A stretch of DNA of 64,000 nt from Enterobacter wuhouensis (GCF_004331265.1 NZ_SJOO01000003.1:62001-126000), one strand, 5' to 3'. Positions 10,362 through 20,202 are shown, counted from the first letter of the stretch. The notes: generated from the sequence alone by a model not told the origin. Translations and numbers: made by a program.

Positions 10362-11792
10362 ATGAAAGTAACACTGCCAGAGTTTGAACGTGCTGGGGTA
10401 ATGGTTGTTGGGGATGTGATGCTGGACCGCTACTGGTACGGGCCGACCAGCCGCATCTCCCCGGAAGCACCGGTGCCGGTGGTTAAGGTCGACACCATTG
10501 AAGAGCGTCCCGGCGGCGCGGCAAACGTGGCGATGAACATCGCTTCTCTGGGCGCGCATTCGCGTCTGGTGGGCCTGACCGGTATCGACGATGCGGCGCG
10601 CGCGCTGAGCAAGTCGCTGGCGGATGTGAACGTGAAGTGCGACTTCGTTTCTGTTCCGACCCACCCAACGATTACCAAACTGCGCGTGCTGTCGCGCAAC
10701 CAGCAGCTGATCCGCCTCGACTTTGAAGAAGGTTTCGAAGGCGTTGATCCTGAGCCGCTGCACGAGCGCATCACCCAGGCGCTGGGCAATATCGGCGCGC
10801 TGGTGCTGTCCGACTACGCCAAAGGCGCGCTGGCAAGCGTACAGACGATGATTCAGCTGGCGCGCAAGGCCAGCGTGCCGGTACTGATCGACCCGAAAGG
10901 GACTGATTTTGAGCGCTATCGCGGCGCAACCCTGCTGACGCCAAACCTCTCTGAGTTTGAAGCGGTGGCGGGCAAGTGCAAAACCGAGGAAGAGCTGGTT
11001 GAGCGCGGCATGAAGATCATCGCTGATTTCGAGCTGTCTGCGCTGCTGGTGACCCGCTCCGAGCAGGGGATGACGCTGCTGCAGCCGGGCAAAGCGCCGC
11101 TGCATATGCCAACGCAGGCGCAGGAAGTCTACGATGTGACCGGTGCCGGTGATACGGTGATCGGCGTGCTGGCGGCGACGCTGGCGGCTGGGAATTCGCT
11201 GGAAGAAGCGTGCTACTTCGCTAACGCCGCGGCGGGCGTTGTCGTCGGTAAGCTCGGTACGTCAACGGTGTCGCCAATCGAGCTGGAAAACGCGGTGCGC
11301 GGGCGTGCGGATACCGGTTTTGGCGTGATGAGCGAAGATGAGCTGAAGGTGGCCGTTGCCGCCGCGCGCAAGCGCGGTGAGAAAGTGGTAATGACCAACG
11401 GCGTGTTCGACATTCTGCACGCGGGCCACGTCTCTTATCTGGCGAACGCGCGCAAGCTGGGCGATCGCCTGATTGTGGCGGTCAACAGCGATGCCTCGAC
11501 CAAACGTCTGAAGGGCGAAACGCGGCCGGTGAATCCGCTGGAGCAGCGCATGATTGTACTCGGCGCGCTGGAGGCGGTGGACTGGGTGGTGTCGTTTGAA
11601 GAAGACACGCCGCAGCGCCTGATTGCCGGTATTCTGCCGGACCTGCTGGTGAAAGGCGGGGATTACAAGCCGGAGCAAATCGCGGGCAGCGAAGAGGTCT
11701 GGGCCAACGGCGGTGAAGTGATGGTGCTCAACTTTGAGGACGGGTGTTCAACCACCAACATCATTAAGAAGATCCAGAAAGACAGTCAGTAA
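10362..11792 (+). CDS. hldE: Bifunctional D-glycero-beta-D-manno-heptose-7-phosphate kinase / 1-phosphate adenylyltransferase HldE
   Basis: Makes ADP-heptose for the LPS inner core, catalysing kinase and adenylyltransferase steps. The 476-residue protein fuses a PfkB-type kinase (about 1-318; [14 protein letters not shown] and the catalytic [14 protein letters not shown] near 261) to a cytidylyltransferase-like domain (about 344-476; [16 protein letters not shown] with the HxGH motif near 353). E. coli RfaE/HldE has 477 residues. The gene ends at a strong intrinsic terminator. Loss of HldE in enterics gives deep-rough LPS; ADP-heptose is also a host ALPK1 ligand. Confidence 0.98.
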   Translation: MKVTLPEFERAGVMVVGDVMLDRYWYGPTSRISPEAPVPVVKVDTIEERPGGAANVAMNIASLGAHSRLVGLTGIDDAARALSKSLADVNVKCDFVSVPTHPTITKLRVLSRNQQLIRLDFEEGFEGVDPEPLHERITQALGNIGALVLSDYAKGALASVQTMIQLARKASVPVLIDPKGTDFERYRGATLLTPNLSEFEAVAGKCKTEEELVERGMKIIADFELSALLVTRSEQGMTLLQPGKAPLHMPTQAQEVYDVTGAGDTVIGVLAATLAAGNSLEEACYFANAAAGVVVGKLGTSTVSPIELENAVRGRADTGFGVMSEDELKVAVAAARKRGEKVVMTNGVFDILHAGHVSYLANARKLGDRLIVAVNSDASTKRLKGETRPVNPLEQRMIVLGALEAVDWVVSFEEDTPQRLIAGILPDLLVKGGDYKPEQIAGSEEVWANGGEVMVLNFEDGCSTTNIIKKIQKDSQ

Positions 11793-11796
11793 AAAA

Positions 11797-11819
11797 CGGG
11801 CCAGTTGGCCCGTTTTTTT
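11797..11819 (+). terminator. Rho-independent terminator of glnE-hldE
   Basis: Stem CGGGCCA-GT-TGGCCCG followed by seven T, beginning five bases after the hldE stop codon. Confidence 0.93.
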
Positions 11820-11821
11820 AT

Positions 11822-11894
11822 GTCGGGTGGCGGCTGCGCCTTACCCGACCTACGCGTTCATGTAGGCCCGGTAAGGCGTAGCCGCCACCGGGCA
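11822..11894. repeat. REP/BIME pair between hldE and ubiK
   Basis: Two inverted REP units, GTCGGGTGGCGGCTGCGCC.. (11822-11853) and GTAGGCCCGGTAAGGCGTAG.. (11862-11894), in the space between the convergent genes hldE and ubiK. Confidence 0.85.
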
Positions 11895-11907
11895 CATCAG
11901 GCCGCAC

Positions 11908-12204
11908 TTACTCCTGGTCGTCCACCGGTGGAATAGCAGGTGCAGGCTTCACTTCTTCCGGTGCATTGCGGTTTTCCAGCTCGCTCAGACGCTGTTCCAG
12001 CAGCGCCAGCTTTTCGCGGGTGCGCAGCAGAACTTGGGTTTGCACGTCAAACTCTTCGCGGCTGACTAAATCAAGGCGAACCAACTGCGCCTGCAGGGTC
12101 TGGCGGATTTTCTTTTCAACGTCATCACCAAACTCACGAATGCCCTTCGGCATGGACTCATGAACCTGACGCGCGATCTGCTCAATTTTCTTTGGGTCAA
12201 TCAT
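11908..12204 (-). CDS. ubiK: Ubiquinone biosynthesis accessory factor UbiK (YqiC)
   Basis: Small accessory protein needed for efficient aerobic ubiquinone-8 synthesis in E. coli and Salmonella, where it binds UbiJ. The 98-residue product begins [20 protein letters not shown] and is nearly identical to E. coli YqiC over its first 80 residues. It contains a predicted C-terminal coiled coil ([20 protein letters not shown]) and then a variable proline-rich tail ([12 protein letters not shown]). It diverges from ribB and its riboswitch leader, as in E. coli. Confidence 0.96.
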   Translation of the reverse strand: MIDPKKIEQIARQVHESMPKGIREFGDDVEKKIRQTLQAQLVRLDLVSREEFDVQTQVLLRTREKLALLEQRLSELENRNAPEEVKPAPAIPPVDDQE

Positions 12205-12321
12205 TGTCGTTTCCCTTGATGAAAAGGTGTTAGTGCCTATTGTAGCGCGTCATGCCGCGGGTTAAACAAAATTGTTTGAAGCTTATGCATTGCCCAGGGT
12301 AATCAATAGCGTTATAGTTAT

Positions 12322-12475
12322 CTCGCTTATTCTCAGGGCGGGGCGAAATTCCCCACCGGCGGTAAATCAGCTTAACGCTGAAAGCCCGCGAGCGCTTTGG
12401 GTGAATTCTCAAAGGTCAGCAGATCCGGTGTAATTCCGGGGCCGACGGTTAGAGTCCGGATGGGAGAGAGTAACG
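12322..12475 (+). promoter_or_regulatory. FMN riboswitch (RFN element) in the ribB leader
   Basis: Conserved RFN landmarks occur in order: TCTCAGGGCGGGGCGAAATT (12331), CCCCACCGGCGGTAAATCAG (12351), the AGCCCGCGAGC segment (12382), GGTCAGCAGATCCGGTG (12413), ATTCCGGGGCCGACGGTT (12433) and AGAGTCCGGATGGGAGAGAG (12450). FMN binding lowers ribB expression in enterics. The same region in E. coli is reported as the RNA SroG. About 105 bases separate the aptamer from the ribB start and hold the expression platform. Confidence 0.97.
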
Positions 12476-12512
12476 ATCCAGTCGGGCTAGGGCCCGCTCA
12501 CGTTATCTTTTT
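12464..12512 (+). terminator. Candidate riboswitch expression-platform terminator
   Basis: The GC stem CGGGC-TAG-GGCCCG (12483-12496) is nested between AGTAACG (about 12468) and CGTTATC (about 12501), which can pair imperfectly, and is followed by CTTTTTG. Pairing of AGTAACG would use the 3' edge of the aptamer, a typical switch design. The assignment is by eye and is not folded computationally. Confidence 0.5.
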
Positions 12513-12581
12513 GCCGCTTATACGGCGCTCCTAAGACTGCCCTGATTCTGGTAACCATAATGTTAATGAGGTTTTTTTACC

Positions 12582-13235
12582 ATGAATCAGACGCTACTTT
12601 CCTCTTTTGGCACTTCAACTGAACGTGTTGAACATGCACTTGATGCGCTGCGCGAAGGCCGCGGCGTGATGGTGCTCGACGATGAAAACCGTGAAAACGA
12701 AGGCGACATGATTTTCGCCGCCGAAAACATGACCGTTGAGCAGATGGCGCTGACCATCCGTCACGGCAGCGGCATCGTATGCCTGTGTATTAATGAAGAC
12801 CGTCGTAAACAGCTCGATCTGCCGATGATGGTTGAGAACAACACCAGCGCCTTTGGTACCGGCTTTACCGTGACCATCGAAGCGGCGCACGGCGTGACCA
12901 CCGGCGTGTCTGCGGCTGATCGTCTGACTACCGTGCGTGCAGCCATTGCTGACGGCGCGAAGCCATCCGATCTGCATCGTCCTGGCCACGTTTTCCCACT
13001 GCGTGCGCAGGCGGGCGGCGTGCTGACCCGCGGTGGCCACACCGAAGCGACCATCGATCTGGTAACGCTGGCAGGCTTCAAGCCCGCTGGCGTACTGTGT
13101 GAACTGACCAATGATGATGGCACCATGGCGCGCGCGCCAGAATGCGTCACCTTTGCCCGTCTGCACAACATGCCGGTCGTGACGATTGAAGATCTGGTGG
13201 AATACCGCCAGGCGCACGAGCGCAAAGCCAGCTGA
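12582..13235 (+). CDS. ribB: 3,4-dihydroxy-2-butanone-4-phosphate synthase RibB
   Basis: Converts ribulose 5-phosphate to 3,4-dihydroxy-2-butanone 4-phosphate and formate for riboflavin synthesis. The 217-residue protein is a stand-alone RibB (no fused RibA) with the signature acidic loop [16 protein letters not shown] near residues 33-48, the substrate segment [10 protein letters not shown] and [25 protein letters not shown]. Length equals E. coli RibB. It is preceded by the FMN riboswitch and followed by a strong terminator. Confidence 0.98.
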   Translation: MNQTLLSSFGTSTERVEHALDALREGRGVMVLDDENRENEGDMIFAAENMTVEQMALTIRHGSGIVCLCINEDRRKQLDLPMMVENNTSAFGTGFTVTIEAAHGVTTGVSAADRLTTVRAAIADGAKPSDLHRPGHVFPLRAQAGGVLTRGGHTEATIDLVTLAGFKPAGVLCELTNDDGTMARAPECVTFARLHNMPVVTIEDLVEYRQAHERKAS

Positions 13236-13251
13236 AAGCGCTGATGTGAAA

Positions 13252-13275
13252 AAGCCGGGGAAACCCGGCTTTTTT
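13252..13275 (+). terminator. Rho-independent terminator after ribB
   Basis: Stem AAGCCGGG-GAAA-CCCGGCTT followed by T6. Placed between ribB and the convergent fimbrial operon; an A-run on the other side lets it work in both directions. Confidence 0.92.
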
Positions 13276-13279
13276 GTTT

Positions 13280-14341
13280 CTAGTGGTAGTTAATTTTAAA
13301 CAGCACGACCGTTTCGAACGGGCCTGACTGGATGGCTTTTCCCTCCACGGGCGATAGCTCAGCCGTGTACGTCTGATTGTATTGCAGCGTACTGCCCGTG
13401 AAATCAGCATACTCTTCATAGTGGTTGAAGGTATAAGGCTCTGTACCATTGAGGATCCGCAGCTTCAGCCCATTGCCGATCAATAATGCCGTATCGTCAG
13501 CACTCAGTGATTCTGTGGTGTAGAACGATGAATCCATTTTAAATCCATCCGAACATTGCGCATCCTGCACTTTGGTTGTTCTCACCGAGAACGTGCGGGT
13601 ACGCTTCTGCTGATTCACAATATCCCGTGCGCTAAAGGTACCAAAATCAATCTCCTGGTTTTCCGGGTATATGCTGAACGTTGCCCCGCAGTCCAGCACG
13701 GTAATGTTTTGCAGGCCGTTAATATGGTATTTGAGGTTCTTTGCGTCGGCCATTTGGTTAACCCCGCCCTTGCCATCGAACTGCACAACGATGTAATCGC
13801 CGAGCGAGCTGACATAGCCATGTGGGGGAATTGCCTTAATTTTTACAAACAGGCGCAATCGGGCCACAAATACCCGTGAGGTATGGATATCATCCGGGTT
13901 GCCGGAGCAGATGAGGTTTTCCCACCCCATTTGCCGGATCTGAGCGGGGGTATAGATCAGGATGTTATCGTTATCCAGACACTGGTGTGTATCAACGCCG
14001 TTGGGCTGGCCTGTTGCATCGTAATCCATCCCCTCGTAGGTCACACCAAGTTCGTAATAAGGATCTGAGGCAGCAGGGTAAGGGTTTACCCAGGCATAGA
14101 CATCCTCCGGTTCAAAATCACCGACAACGTTGTGGTTGCAGGTCACCGGAATTTTGATGTCATCCGACTCCCAAATTTTTTGACCCACCTGCGCGTTACT
14201 AGGGATAGCAAAAGGCGTGATGGTTTTGGTCTCTTCAACGGGACCGCCAGAGCCACCCAGATAGCAGTCGAGCGCCAGCGCCTCTTTTAAAGGCAGTACA
14301 GAAACCAGCAGAATAAGAAGTACCTTAGTGAGCTTTCGCAT
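13280..14341 (-). CDS. yqiI: Fimbrial tip/adhesin-like protein (YqiI type)
   Basis: Last gene of the four-gene chaperone-usher operon. The 353-residue product has a signal peptide ([23 protein letters not shown]), cysteines early in the mature protein (DCYLGG) and in a large N-terminal part, and a C-terminal pilin-like part ending in alternating hydrophobic residues (VVLFKINYH), the donor-strand type ending. The size, about twice that of a major subunit, and last position suggest a two-domain tip adhesin. Its start overlaps the end of the chaperone gene by 17 bp. The yqiI symbol is assigned from the operon type and locus and is less certain than the fimbrial role. Receptor unknown. Confidence 0.8.
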   Translation of the reverse strand: MRKLTKVLLILLVSVLPLKEALALDCYLGGSGGPVEETKTITPFAIPSNAQVGQKIWESDDIKIPVTCNHNVVGDFEPEDVYAWVNPYPAASDPYYELGVTYEGMDYDATGQPNGVDTHQCLDNDNILIYTPAQIRQMGWENLICSGNPDDIHTSRVFVARLRLFVKIKAIPPHGYVSSLGDYIVVQFDGKGGVNQMADAKNLKYHINGLQNITVLDCGATFSIYPENQEIDFGTFSARDIVNQQKRTRTFSVRTTKVQDAQCSDGFKMDSSFYTTESLSADDTALLIGNGLKLRILNGTEPYTFNHYEEYADFTGSTLQYNQTYTAELSPVEGKAIQSGPFETVVLFKINYH

Positions 14342-15089
14342 CTTTATCGATCTTCCGTTCGGTAAGCGTGCATTGAGCCGTTCCGGCGCACTGCGCGTCG
14401 ACTTTTTTCAGCGCACCGTAATCGTCGATATAACCGATGCTGTAATAGCTACCGTGATAATCACCGGTAGAGGTCGTTGCCGTCGCGAAAGGCGCAATCA
14501 TCAGGCTGTCGAAGCCCGGCAGCATGGATTTCGCATTCTTGCTGAGCCACGCCAGGGTGATGTAATAGGGCGTAGGGTTGTGCACGGTCAGCCCTTTCGC
14601 ATTGGCTGAAACCTCCATGCGCATTTCCGCCAGCTCGCCAGGCTTTTTGGTGATGGATTTAGGACGCCAGAACAGCTTGATGCGGCTCTGCATCGCCACC
14701 TGCATGACGCTGCGTTCATCGCTGGCGCTGGTGCTTTTGGGGGGCACTTCGCGCAGGTTGAAATAAAAGAGCGATTCCCTGTCTTTCGGCAACTGGCTGG
14801 TGGCCGCTTGCTTAACTATCCTGACCTGAGACGCTGATCCGGCTTCAATGCGCTGAATAGGCGGAAGCGCCATAAAGTGCGTGTCATCTTTGCGCCCGTT
14901 TTCATCTTCAATCCATGAAAGGGCCAGATAAGGCTGTGCCTTACTTTGATTATCAACTTTCAGGCTGCTGGCCTTATCGCTTTCTGGAAAAACAATCCGC
15001 GTGCGGTCCAGGTTAACGGCTGCGTGAGTGGTGAATGCGGCACCGATTAACAACAGGCACAGATTCTTCAGTGGGGTGAGTTTCATCAT
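14325..15089 (-). CDS. yqiH: Periplasmic fimbrial chaperone (YqiH type)
   Basis: PapD-like chaperone that folds pilus subunits by donor-strand complementation and brings them to the usher. The 254-residue product has a signal peptide ([23 protein letters not shown]) and the domain-1 pattern [20 protein letters not shown], then [27 protein letters not shown] and the G1-strand region RIKLFWRP bearing the conserved lysine. The short F1-G1 loop ([16 protein letters not shown]) suggests the FGS class. Two ATGs occur at the start (15089 and 15086); either is possible. It starts 6 bp after the usher stop codon, so translation is probably coupled. Confidence 0.92.
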   Translation of the reverse strand: MMKLTPLKNLCLLLIGAAFTTHAAVNLDRTRIVFPESDKASSLKVDNQSKAQPYLALSWIEDENGRKDDTHFMALPPIQRIEAGSASQVRIVKQAATSQLPKDRESLFYFNLREVPPKSTSASDERSVMQVAMQSRIKLFWRPKSITKKPGELAEMRMEVSANAKGLTVHNPTPYYITLAWLSKNAKSMLPGFDSLMIAPFATATTSTGDYHGSYYSIGYIDDYGALKKVDAQCAGTAQCTLTERKIDKDAKAH

Positions 15090-15095
15090 GGTTTC

Positions 15096-17534
15096 TTACT
15101 GACATGGCAGTATCAACTGCATACTGTTTTCAAGGTGTGAAGGTAGCGTGAAGTGACACTGCTGATTGTCACCCCACGTCACGCGATAGTGTTGTTCTGG
15201 CTCTACGGCACCCAGCCAGACGTGGCCATCGTCGGCCACCATCCCAATTTGCCGATCGCTTTCCTGCAGGCGAACAACCGCACCGAGCGCTGGTGTGCCT
15301 GTTGGAGTGCGTAAAACGCCCGAAATATCCTTGCCCGCGCGGGTGGCAATCTGACGGTATCCGATAGCCCCCTCTGTCCATGTTGAGGTGACGACGCGGT
15401 TGTCCACGTCCACGCCATCAGGCAGGTTATTCATATTGACCTGCACGCTGGCGGGGGAGTAGCTGGAAAAAGAGGGTAAAACGCCAATGCCAAAACGGTT
15501 GGTTTCATCCCGGGCCATATTTAAGGGAATGTTGCCCACGCCGTCGGTGCTGACCATCACGCGCGGTTCGTTACCGTAGCTCCGGCGATGCAGGGCGGCG
15601 CCTTTCGCTGTTGAGGTGAATGAGCCGTTCCAGCTGGCGCTGAGAGAGTTGTATTCGTCGGCCTTATAACTTCCGGAGAGATTCAGATCGCCAAAGGTAG
15701 AATAGTGTTGGTAATTACCGCTGAACTGCGCGCCGGAGTTCGGTTTCTCACTTTCCGTACCCGCCGAAACGCCCCAGGTGTTGTTGCGATCGGATGTGTC
15801 ATACCACGACACTTTCTGCGTCACCGTGTCGCTGTTGTGCAGGTCGTAGTTGAGACGATGGTCGGGGTCCAGAGGCACGCTCAATGAGACATAGAACTGC
15901 GTATCATCGTCCTCATCTTCGTAATGCGTCTTGCTCCAGGACAGGGTTACGCCCAGGTTTTTCCAGCGGCCAATATCAAAGTTGTAGCCAGCCGTCACGC
16001 TGCCCGTGGTGGAAGGCGAATCATTCCACCAGGTCTGACGCAGCATGTTCACATACAGGTTTAGCGATAGCGCCGAAATATACTGGCTGGCCGTGACGCT
16101 CAACGTCTGTTTTTCAGACTGTCGATCGTTGTTGTCATAATCCAGGAAACGGGCATAGCTCAGGAACTGCGGATCGGAATAGCGGTAGCTGGCGAGCGTA
16201 AGCTGGCTGCCCGTGGTATCGAAACGTTTGCTGTAGTTAAAGCGGTAGCTGTAGCCCGTCTGGCTATTCTGATGCGGCAATTGGCTGGTGGCCTGGGTGA
16301 AATCAAACGAGAGCGCCCCCAGATATTCCATGTTCTGCCCGATCCCGGCGGCGACGGACCGGTAATGGTCTCCGTCGGCAAGGGTCCCACCGTAGAGGGA
16401 GGTTTGCGACAGCATGCCCCAGGAGAATTCCCCGCTCATGAACGCGTTGTCTTCAACATCATGGGAGGCGTCTTTGCGCGCCTTCCCCGTTGCGAGTTTA
16501 TAGCGTACCTGTCCCTTGCGCGTTAAGAAAGGCACCGATTCCGCCGACACCTGGAAGGTGCTCACGCGCCCGTCTTCTTCTGTGACTTTGACGTCCAGCG
16601 TGCCCTGTACCGACTGATTTAGATCCTGAATAACAAACGGCCCTGGCGGGACTTTGCTTTGATAAATAACGCGATCGGCGAGGCTGACGGTGACCGTGGC
16701 GTTTGTTTGCGCGATGCCGGTAATTTGTGGCGCGTAGCCGCGTAGCGACCAGGGCAACATACGCTCATCGCTGATCAGGGAGGCGCCGGTATAGGTAAAG
16801 GCATCAAAAATAGCGGACTGGAAATCCGTTTCGCCCAGCGTAAGTTTTGCACCCAGAGAGGGGAATGGGCGGAACATATAGACGCGCGAAAAGCGTCCGT
16901 CGTTTTGTGAGCCTGCGTCAGTATGGGTTTGCGTGTACTGGTAATCGCTGCGCAGCCGCCATGCGCCCATATTCGCACCGGCGGTGCCGTAGGTGTTGGC
17001 GTTATCCGTGCTGCTGCCGTTATTCGGCTGGTAATGGCTGGCAAAAAGATTGTAATCCAGCAGGACGCCGGGCACGCCGTTGTCCCAGGTTGAGGGCGGC
17101 ATCCAGTCGGCAGCACGGTACTGTAACCAGGCCTGAGGTACGGTGACCTTCAGCGTCTGGCTGGATTGCTCGAAGTTAAACTTTATATCCGGTCTGGATG
17201 CAAAATCGACGTACCCGTCTTTTTCAGGCAATGCGCTACGGATGTTGTCCTGCAGAGCAAAAGTATCGGCCAGCTCGGGTGGAATACAGACCTGGACGCT
17301 ATTTTTTATCTGTCGCCAACGAAGCTGCCAACCATTTGCCAGCGGGATATCATTAATTGAGACGGTAACAAAATAGTTGCCCGGCGTAACGGAGATTTGA
17401 TCTTTAAACAGTGATAAATCGACGCTATCACGCTGATCTTTATCTATTGCGTTAATGTTAAATTCAGTAGAGGAAGCAATTTTCGTCATTAACAGGGACG
17501 TAATGATAATTATCCATTGTAATTTATATGTCAT
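15096..17534 (-). CDS. yqiG: Fimbrial outer-membrane usher (YqiG type)
   Basis: Outer-membrane assembly platform for the operon's pilus. From the ATG at 17534 it has 812 residues: signal peptide (MTYKLQWIIIITSLLMTKIASS), N-terminal chaperone-binding domain (TEFNINAIDKDQRDSVDLSLF), barrel with plug (KVPPGPFVIQDLNQSVQGTLDVKVTEEDG) and the two C-terminal domains ending in a cysteine-containing strand (HFTLPSHLENSMQLILPCQ). The frame is open to 17576, but the extra 14 residues are not signal-like. Length is normal for a full usher, in contrast to the reduced usher at 28.4-30.5 kb. The symbol follows the E. coli yqi locus, where this gene is disrupted in K-12. Confidence 0.93.
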   Translation of the reverse strand: MTYKLQWIIIITSLLMTKIASSTEFNINAIDKDQRDSVDLSLFKDQISVTPGNYFVTVSINDIPLANGWQLRWRQIKNSVQVCIPPELADTFALQDNIRSALPEKDGYVDFASRPDIKFNFEQSSQTLKVTVPQAWLQYRAADWMPPSTWDNGVPGVLLDYNLFASHYQPNNGSSTDNANTYGTAGANMGAWRLRSDYQYTQTHTDAGSQNDGRFSRVYMFRPFPSLGAKLTLGETDFQSAIFDAFTYTGASLISDERMLPWSLRGYAPQITGIAQTNATVTVSLADRVIYQSKVPPGPFVIQDLNQSVQGTLDVKVTEEDGRVSTFQVSAESVPFLTRKGQVRYKLATGKARKDASHDVEDNAFMSGEFSWGMLSQTSLYGGTLADGDHYRSVAAGIGQNMEYLGALSFDFTQATSQLPHQNSQTGYSYRFNYSKRFDTTGSQLTLASYRYSDPQFLSYARFLDYDNNDRQSEKQTLSVTASQYISALSLNLYVNMLRQTWWNDSPSTTGSVTAGYNFDIGRWKNLGVTLSWSKTHYEDEDDDTQFYVSLSVPLDPDHRLNYDLHNSDTVTQKVSWYDTSDRNNTWGVSAGTESEKPNSGAQFSGNYQHYSTFGDLNLSGSYKADEYNSLSASWNGSFTSTAKGAALHRRSYGNEPRVMVSTDGVGNIPLNMARDETNRFGIGVLPSFSSYSPASVQVNMNNLPDGVDVDNRVVTSTWTEGAIGYRQIATRAGKDISGVLRTPTGTPALGAVVRLQESDRQIGMVADDGHVWLGAVEPEQHYRVTWGDNQQCHFTLPSHLENSMQLILPCQ

Positions 17535-17564
17535 CGTCCTGTTACTCAAAAAAAGATATAGAAT

Positions 17565-17591
17565 GCCGGCTGGCATTTAATGTCAGCCGGT
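17565..17591 (-). promoter_or_regulatory. Stem-loop between major pilin and usher genes
   Basis: Arms CCGGCTG / CAGCCGG extended by GCA/TGT pairing across a short AT loop, starting about 20 bp after the pilin stop codon. Similar hairpins in other fimbrial operons keep pilin mRNA high relative to usher mRNA; that role here is inferred. Confidence 0.6.
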
Positions 17592-17612
17592 TTATACCGT
17601 GAAGTGAGGTAA

Positions 17613-18173
17613 TTATTTGTACATCAGAACATAGTTTGCGGTTGCTTCAACCTGACCCGCGGTTGCCGTTTTACCGGTCGCAACTTCCATTAACGCTTTG
17701 AAGTGCAGAGTCTGAGTGGTTGAACCTGCCAGCAGTGCAATTTCATTAGCCGCACCCAGCGTGATGTTAGCTTCTGCGTTATCCAGCAGACGAACGCCAA
17801 CGTTCTGAGCACCGCTTGCATAGGTGTTGCTCATCAGGCTGGTGTCAGTTGCGTCAGTTGCCGCACTAGTGAAGGTCACATCGACTTTGGTAATTGGCGT
17901 ATCTGTTTCGTCAGCCGGATCGTCAAGCTGGCAGTTCTCCAGGTTGATATCTACCGCGACAGGCGTAGACTTTTTGTTGGCATTGATGACTGCAGTAGTC
18001 ACTTCACCCAGATCCACTTCTTTATCAACGCTGTCTGGTGCAATACTGCAAGGGGCATCAATAACCACACCTTTGAATTTGATTTTGCCTGAACCCTGGT
18101 CGTCAGCAAAAGCAGAACCCGATACGATGGCTGCCATCGCAACCGCTAACAGTACTTTTTTACCCATATACAT
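17613..18173 (-). CDS. ygiL: Major fimbrial subunit (YgiL type)
   Basis: Type 1-like pilin, 186 residues from the ATG at 18173. The start is set by AAGGA seven bases upstream; a TTG-initiated frame begins at 18191 but has no better signal. It shows a signal peptide (MYMGKKVLLAVAMAAIVSGSAFA), the subunit N-terminal pattern GSGKIKFKGVVIDAPCSIAP with the first cysteine, the second cysteine in INLENCQLDD, and the C-terminal beta-strand VEATANYVLMYK needed for donor-strand complementation. It is first in the operon, as expected for the most abundant subunit. Confidence 0.92.
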   Translation of the reverse strand: MYMGKKVLLAVAMAAIVSGSAFADDQGSGKIKFKGVVIDAPCSIAPDSVDKEVDLGEVTTAVINANKKSTPVAVDINLENCQLDDPADETDTPITKVDVTFTSAATDATDTSLMSNTYASGAQNVGVRLLDNAEANITLGAANEIALLAGSTTQTLHFKALMEVATGKTATAGQVEATANYVLMYK

Positions 18174-18503
18174 GAAAATATCCTTTTTCAAATGAATTCA
18201 TAATCTGAATATTAATTTTCAGAATACGGGAAAAGTATACGGTTTGGCGGAGTGGGATGCGATTAATGTGGCTTAAACTTATTTTAAGTTTCTATTAAAT
18301 TATAACTTTTAATTATTGTAAGCGTTTGATATTTGCTATCCAGCGCGCAGGGTTACCCTCAGGAATGGGCGATTGTATAGTGGGTAATAATATAAAGTAA
18401 ATTACTTTACTTTTGTCTAAGAGATATCAACTGCGATAATCAATATCGATAACATTAAATGAACGAGATGGGTGCCTCCGTGTAAAACGGAGGCGACAAT
18501 CTT
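18174..18503. other. AT-rich promoter region of the fimbrial operon
   Basis: A 330-bp gene-free stretch between the pilin start and the zupT stop codon, both on the minus strand. Most of it is visibly richer in A and T than the neighbouring genes and includes the palindrome AAAGTA-AAT-TACTTT near 18394-18408. No invertible-element repeats or recombinase gene were seen, so there is no evidence for phase inversion. Confidence 0.6.
18474..18493 (-). terminator. Hairpin after zupT
   Basis: Stem GCCTCCG-TTTTAC-CGGAGGC on the minus strand, about 10 bp beyond the zupT stop codon. It lacks a clear T-run, so termination may be partial. Confidence 0.5.
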
Positions 18504-19277
18504 TTAACCTATCCCGGCAGTTTGCAGCAACACCAGGCTTAATCCCATCACCGACATCCCGCACAGTACGCCATAGCTCGGGTTATTGTTTGGATCGATC
18601 TCTTTCGCCAGCGGCATGAGTTCATCCACCGAGAGGGCAACCATAATTCCGGCTACCGCCGCCATAATGGCTGCCATCACGACCGGAGAGACCAGGCTGC
18701 CAAGGATCAGCCACGCCAGCACACCACCGAGAATTTCGGCTATCCCGGATATGCCCGCCCAGAAGACTGCGGTACGTTTTGAACCTGTCGCAGCATAGAC
18801 CGGCCCGGCAACGGCCAGTCCTTCAGGAATATTATGTAACGCCACCGCCAGGGCGATCCCAAGGCCCATCTCCAGGTTGCTGCTGGCCGTTACGTAGGTG
18901 GCCACGCCTTCGGGGAAGTTGTGCAAACTGATACCCAGCGTCAGCAGGATTGCCGTGCGCTTGATATTACGCGGCATGGGGGTAACGCTCTTATGCATTA
19001 AATCCTGCGGATGGGCATGGGGCAGCATGCGGTCGAGCGCAAAGTAGCCCAGCAGGCCCAATACAAACATGCCGTAGCCCAGAATGGGCGACATGCCCTC
19101 GGTGCCCAGCGCGGCAGGGAGCATCTCCATCAGTGAGATAAGCAGCATAATGCCTGCAGCAAAGCCCAGTGAGAAGGCCAGCACGCGGTTAGACGGCTTT
19201 TGCCCCAGCACGCCGAGCAGCGCGCCGATAAAGGTGGCCGCTCCCGCAAGTATTGTCAGAATCAAGGGGACTGACAT
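18504..19277 (-). CDS. zupT: Zinc/divalent metal transporter ZupT (ZIP family)
   Basis: Inner-membrane ZIP transporter importing zinc and, in E. coli, iron, cobalt and manganese. The 257-residue protein equals the E. coli length. Eight predicted helices include the metal-site motifs [11 protein letters not shown] in helix IV and [13 protein letters not shown] in helix V. A histidine-containing loop ([14 protein letters not shown]) lies between helices III and IV. It diverges from ygiD, with 131 bp between start codons. Confidence 0.97.
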   Translation of the reverse strand: MSVPLILTILAGAATFIGALLGVLGQKPSNRVLAFSLGFAAGIMLLISLMEMLPAALGTEGMSPILGYGMFVLGLLGYFALDRMLPHAHPQDLMHKSVTPMPRNIKRTAILLTLGISLHNFPEGVATYVTASSNLEMGLGIALAVALHNIPEGLAVAGPVYAATGSKRTAVFWAGISGIAEILGGVLAWLILGSLVSPVVMAAIMAAVAGIMVALSVDELMPLAKEIDPNNNPSYGVLCGMSVMGLSLVLLQTAGIG

Positions 19278-19408
19278 TTATCTCTCCTTACGCTGTTCCT
19301 GATATTCAAAATTTCTGAAGATGATCTTCACGCTTATCTGCGTTCATCCTGACCAGATTGCGCGTACTGTAGAACCATCAAATTGACACCTTCTGTAAGG
19401 ATATCATC

Positions 19409-20197
19409 ATGTCTTCATCTCGTATGCCAGCGCTGTTTTTAGGCCACGGTAGCCCAATGAACGTTCTGGAAGATAACGTCTATACCCGCGCATGGCGTCA
19501 TCTGGGCGAGACGTTGCCGCGTCCGAAGGCGATCGTGGTGGTGTCCGCGCACTGGTTTACCCGTGGAACGGGCGTGACGGCTATGGAAGAACCAAAAACG
19601 ATTCATGATTTTGGCGGCTTCCCGCAGGCGCTGTATGACACGCACTATCCGGCACCGGGCTCGCCCGAGCTTGCACAGAAGCTGGTGGATCTGCTGGCGC
19701 CTGTCCCCGTTACGCTGGATAAAGAAGCCTGGGGATTTGATCACGGCTCGTGGGGCGTGCTGATCAAGATGTACCCGGATGCTGATATCCCGATGGTGCA
19801 GTTGAGTATCGACAGCACCAAGCCGGCAGCCTGGCACATGGAGATGGGGCGTAAGCTGGCGGCGCTGCGCGATGAAGGCATCATGCTGATTGCCAGCGGT
19901 AACGTGGTGCATAACCTGCGTACGGCGCGCTGGCACGGGGAGAACACGCCGTACCCGTGGGCAACATCCTTTAACGACTACGTTAAAGATAATCTGACCT
20001 GGCAGGGGCCGAGCGAGCAGCATCCGCTGGTGAACTATCTTGATCATGAAGGCGGTTCGCTCTCTAACCCAACGCCGGAACACTTCCTGCCGCTGCTGTA
20101 TGTCCTGGGCGCATGGGATGGCCGGGAGCAGATCACTATTCCGGTCGACGGAATTGAGATGGGCAGCTTGAGTATGTTGTCAGTGCAGGTGGGGTGA
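19409..20197 (+). CDS. ygiD: 4,5-DOPA dioxygenase extradiol YgiD
   Basis: Member of the LigB/DODA extradiol dioxygenase family; the E. coli protein opens the ring of L-DOPA to betalamic acid-type and seco-DOPA products in vitro, but its physiological role is not settled. The 262-residue product keeps the metal-binding histidines in FLGHGSPMN (near residue 13) and VSAHWFTRG, and a later conserved histidine in SGNVVHNLR. The ATG at 19409 follows AAGGATATCATC. It converges on ygiC with a REP pair between them. Confidence 0.95.
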   Translation: MSSSRMPALFLGHGSPMNVLEDNVYTRAWRHLGETLPRPKAIVVVSAHWFTRGTGVTAMEEPKTIHDFGGFPQALYDTHYPAPGSPELAQKLVDLLAPVPVTLDKEAWGFDHGSWGVLIKMYPDADIPMVQLSIDSTKPAAWHMEMGRKLAALRDEGIMLIASGNVVHNLRTARWHGENTPYPWATSFNDYVKDNLTWQGPSEQHPLVNYLDHEGGSLSNPTPEHFLPLLYVLGAWDGREQITIPVDGIEMGSLSMLSVQVG

Positions 20198-20202
20198 AAA
20201 CA

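Noticed and set aside
15096-17576. Longer usher start at 17576
   Set aside because: The additional 14 residues weaken the signal peptide; the ATG at 17534 starts a typical one.
18174-18503. Possible phase-variable fim switch upstream of the pilin gene
   Set aside because: No pair of inverted repeats flanking a promoter-size segment and no FimB/FimE-like recombinase gene in the window.
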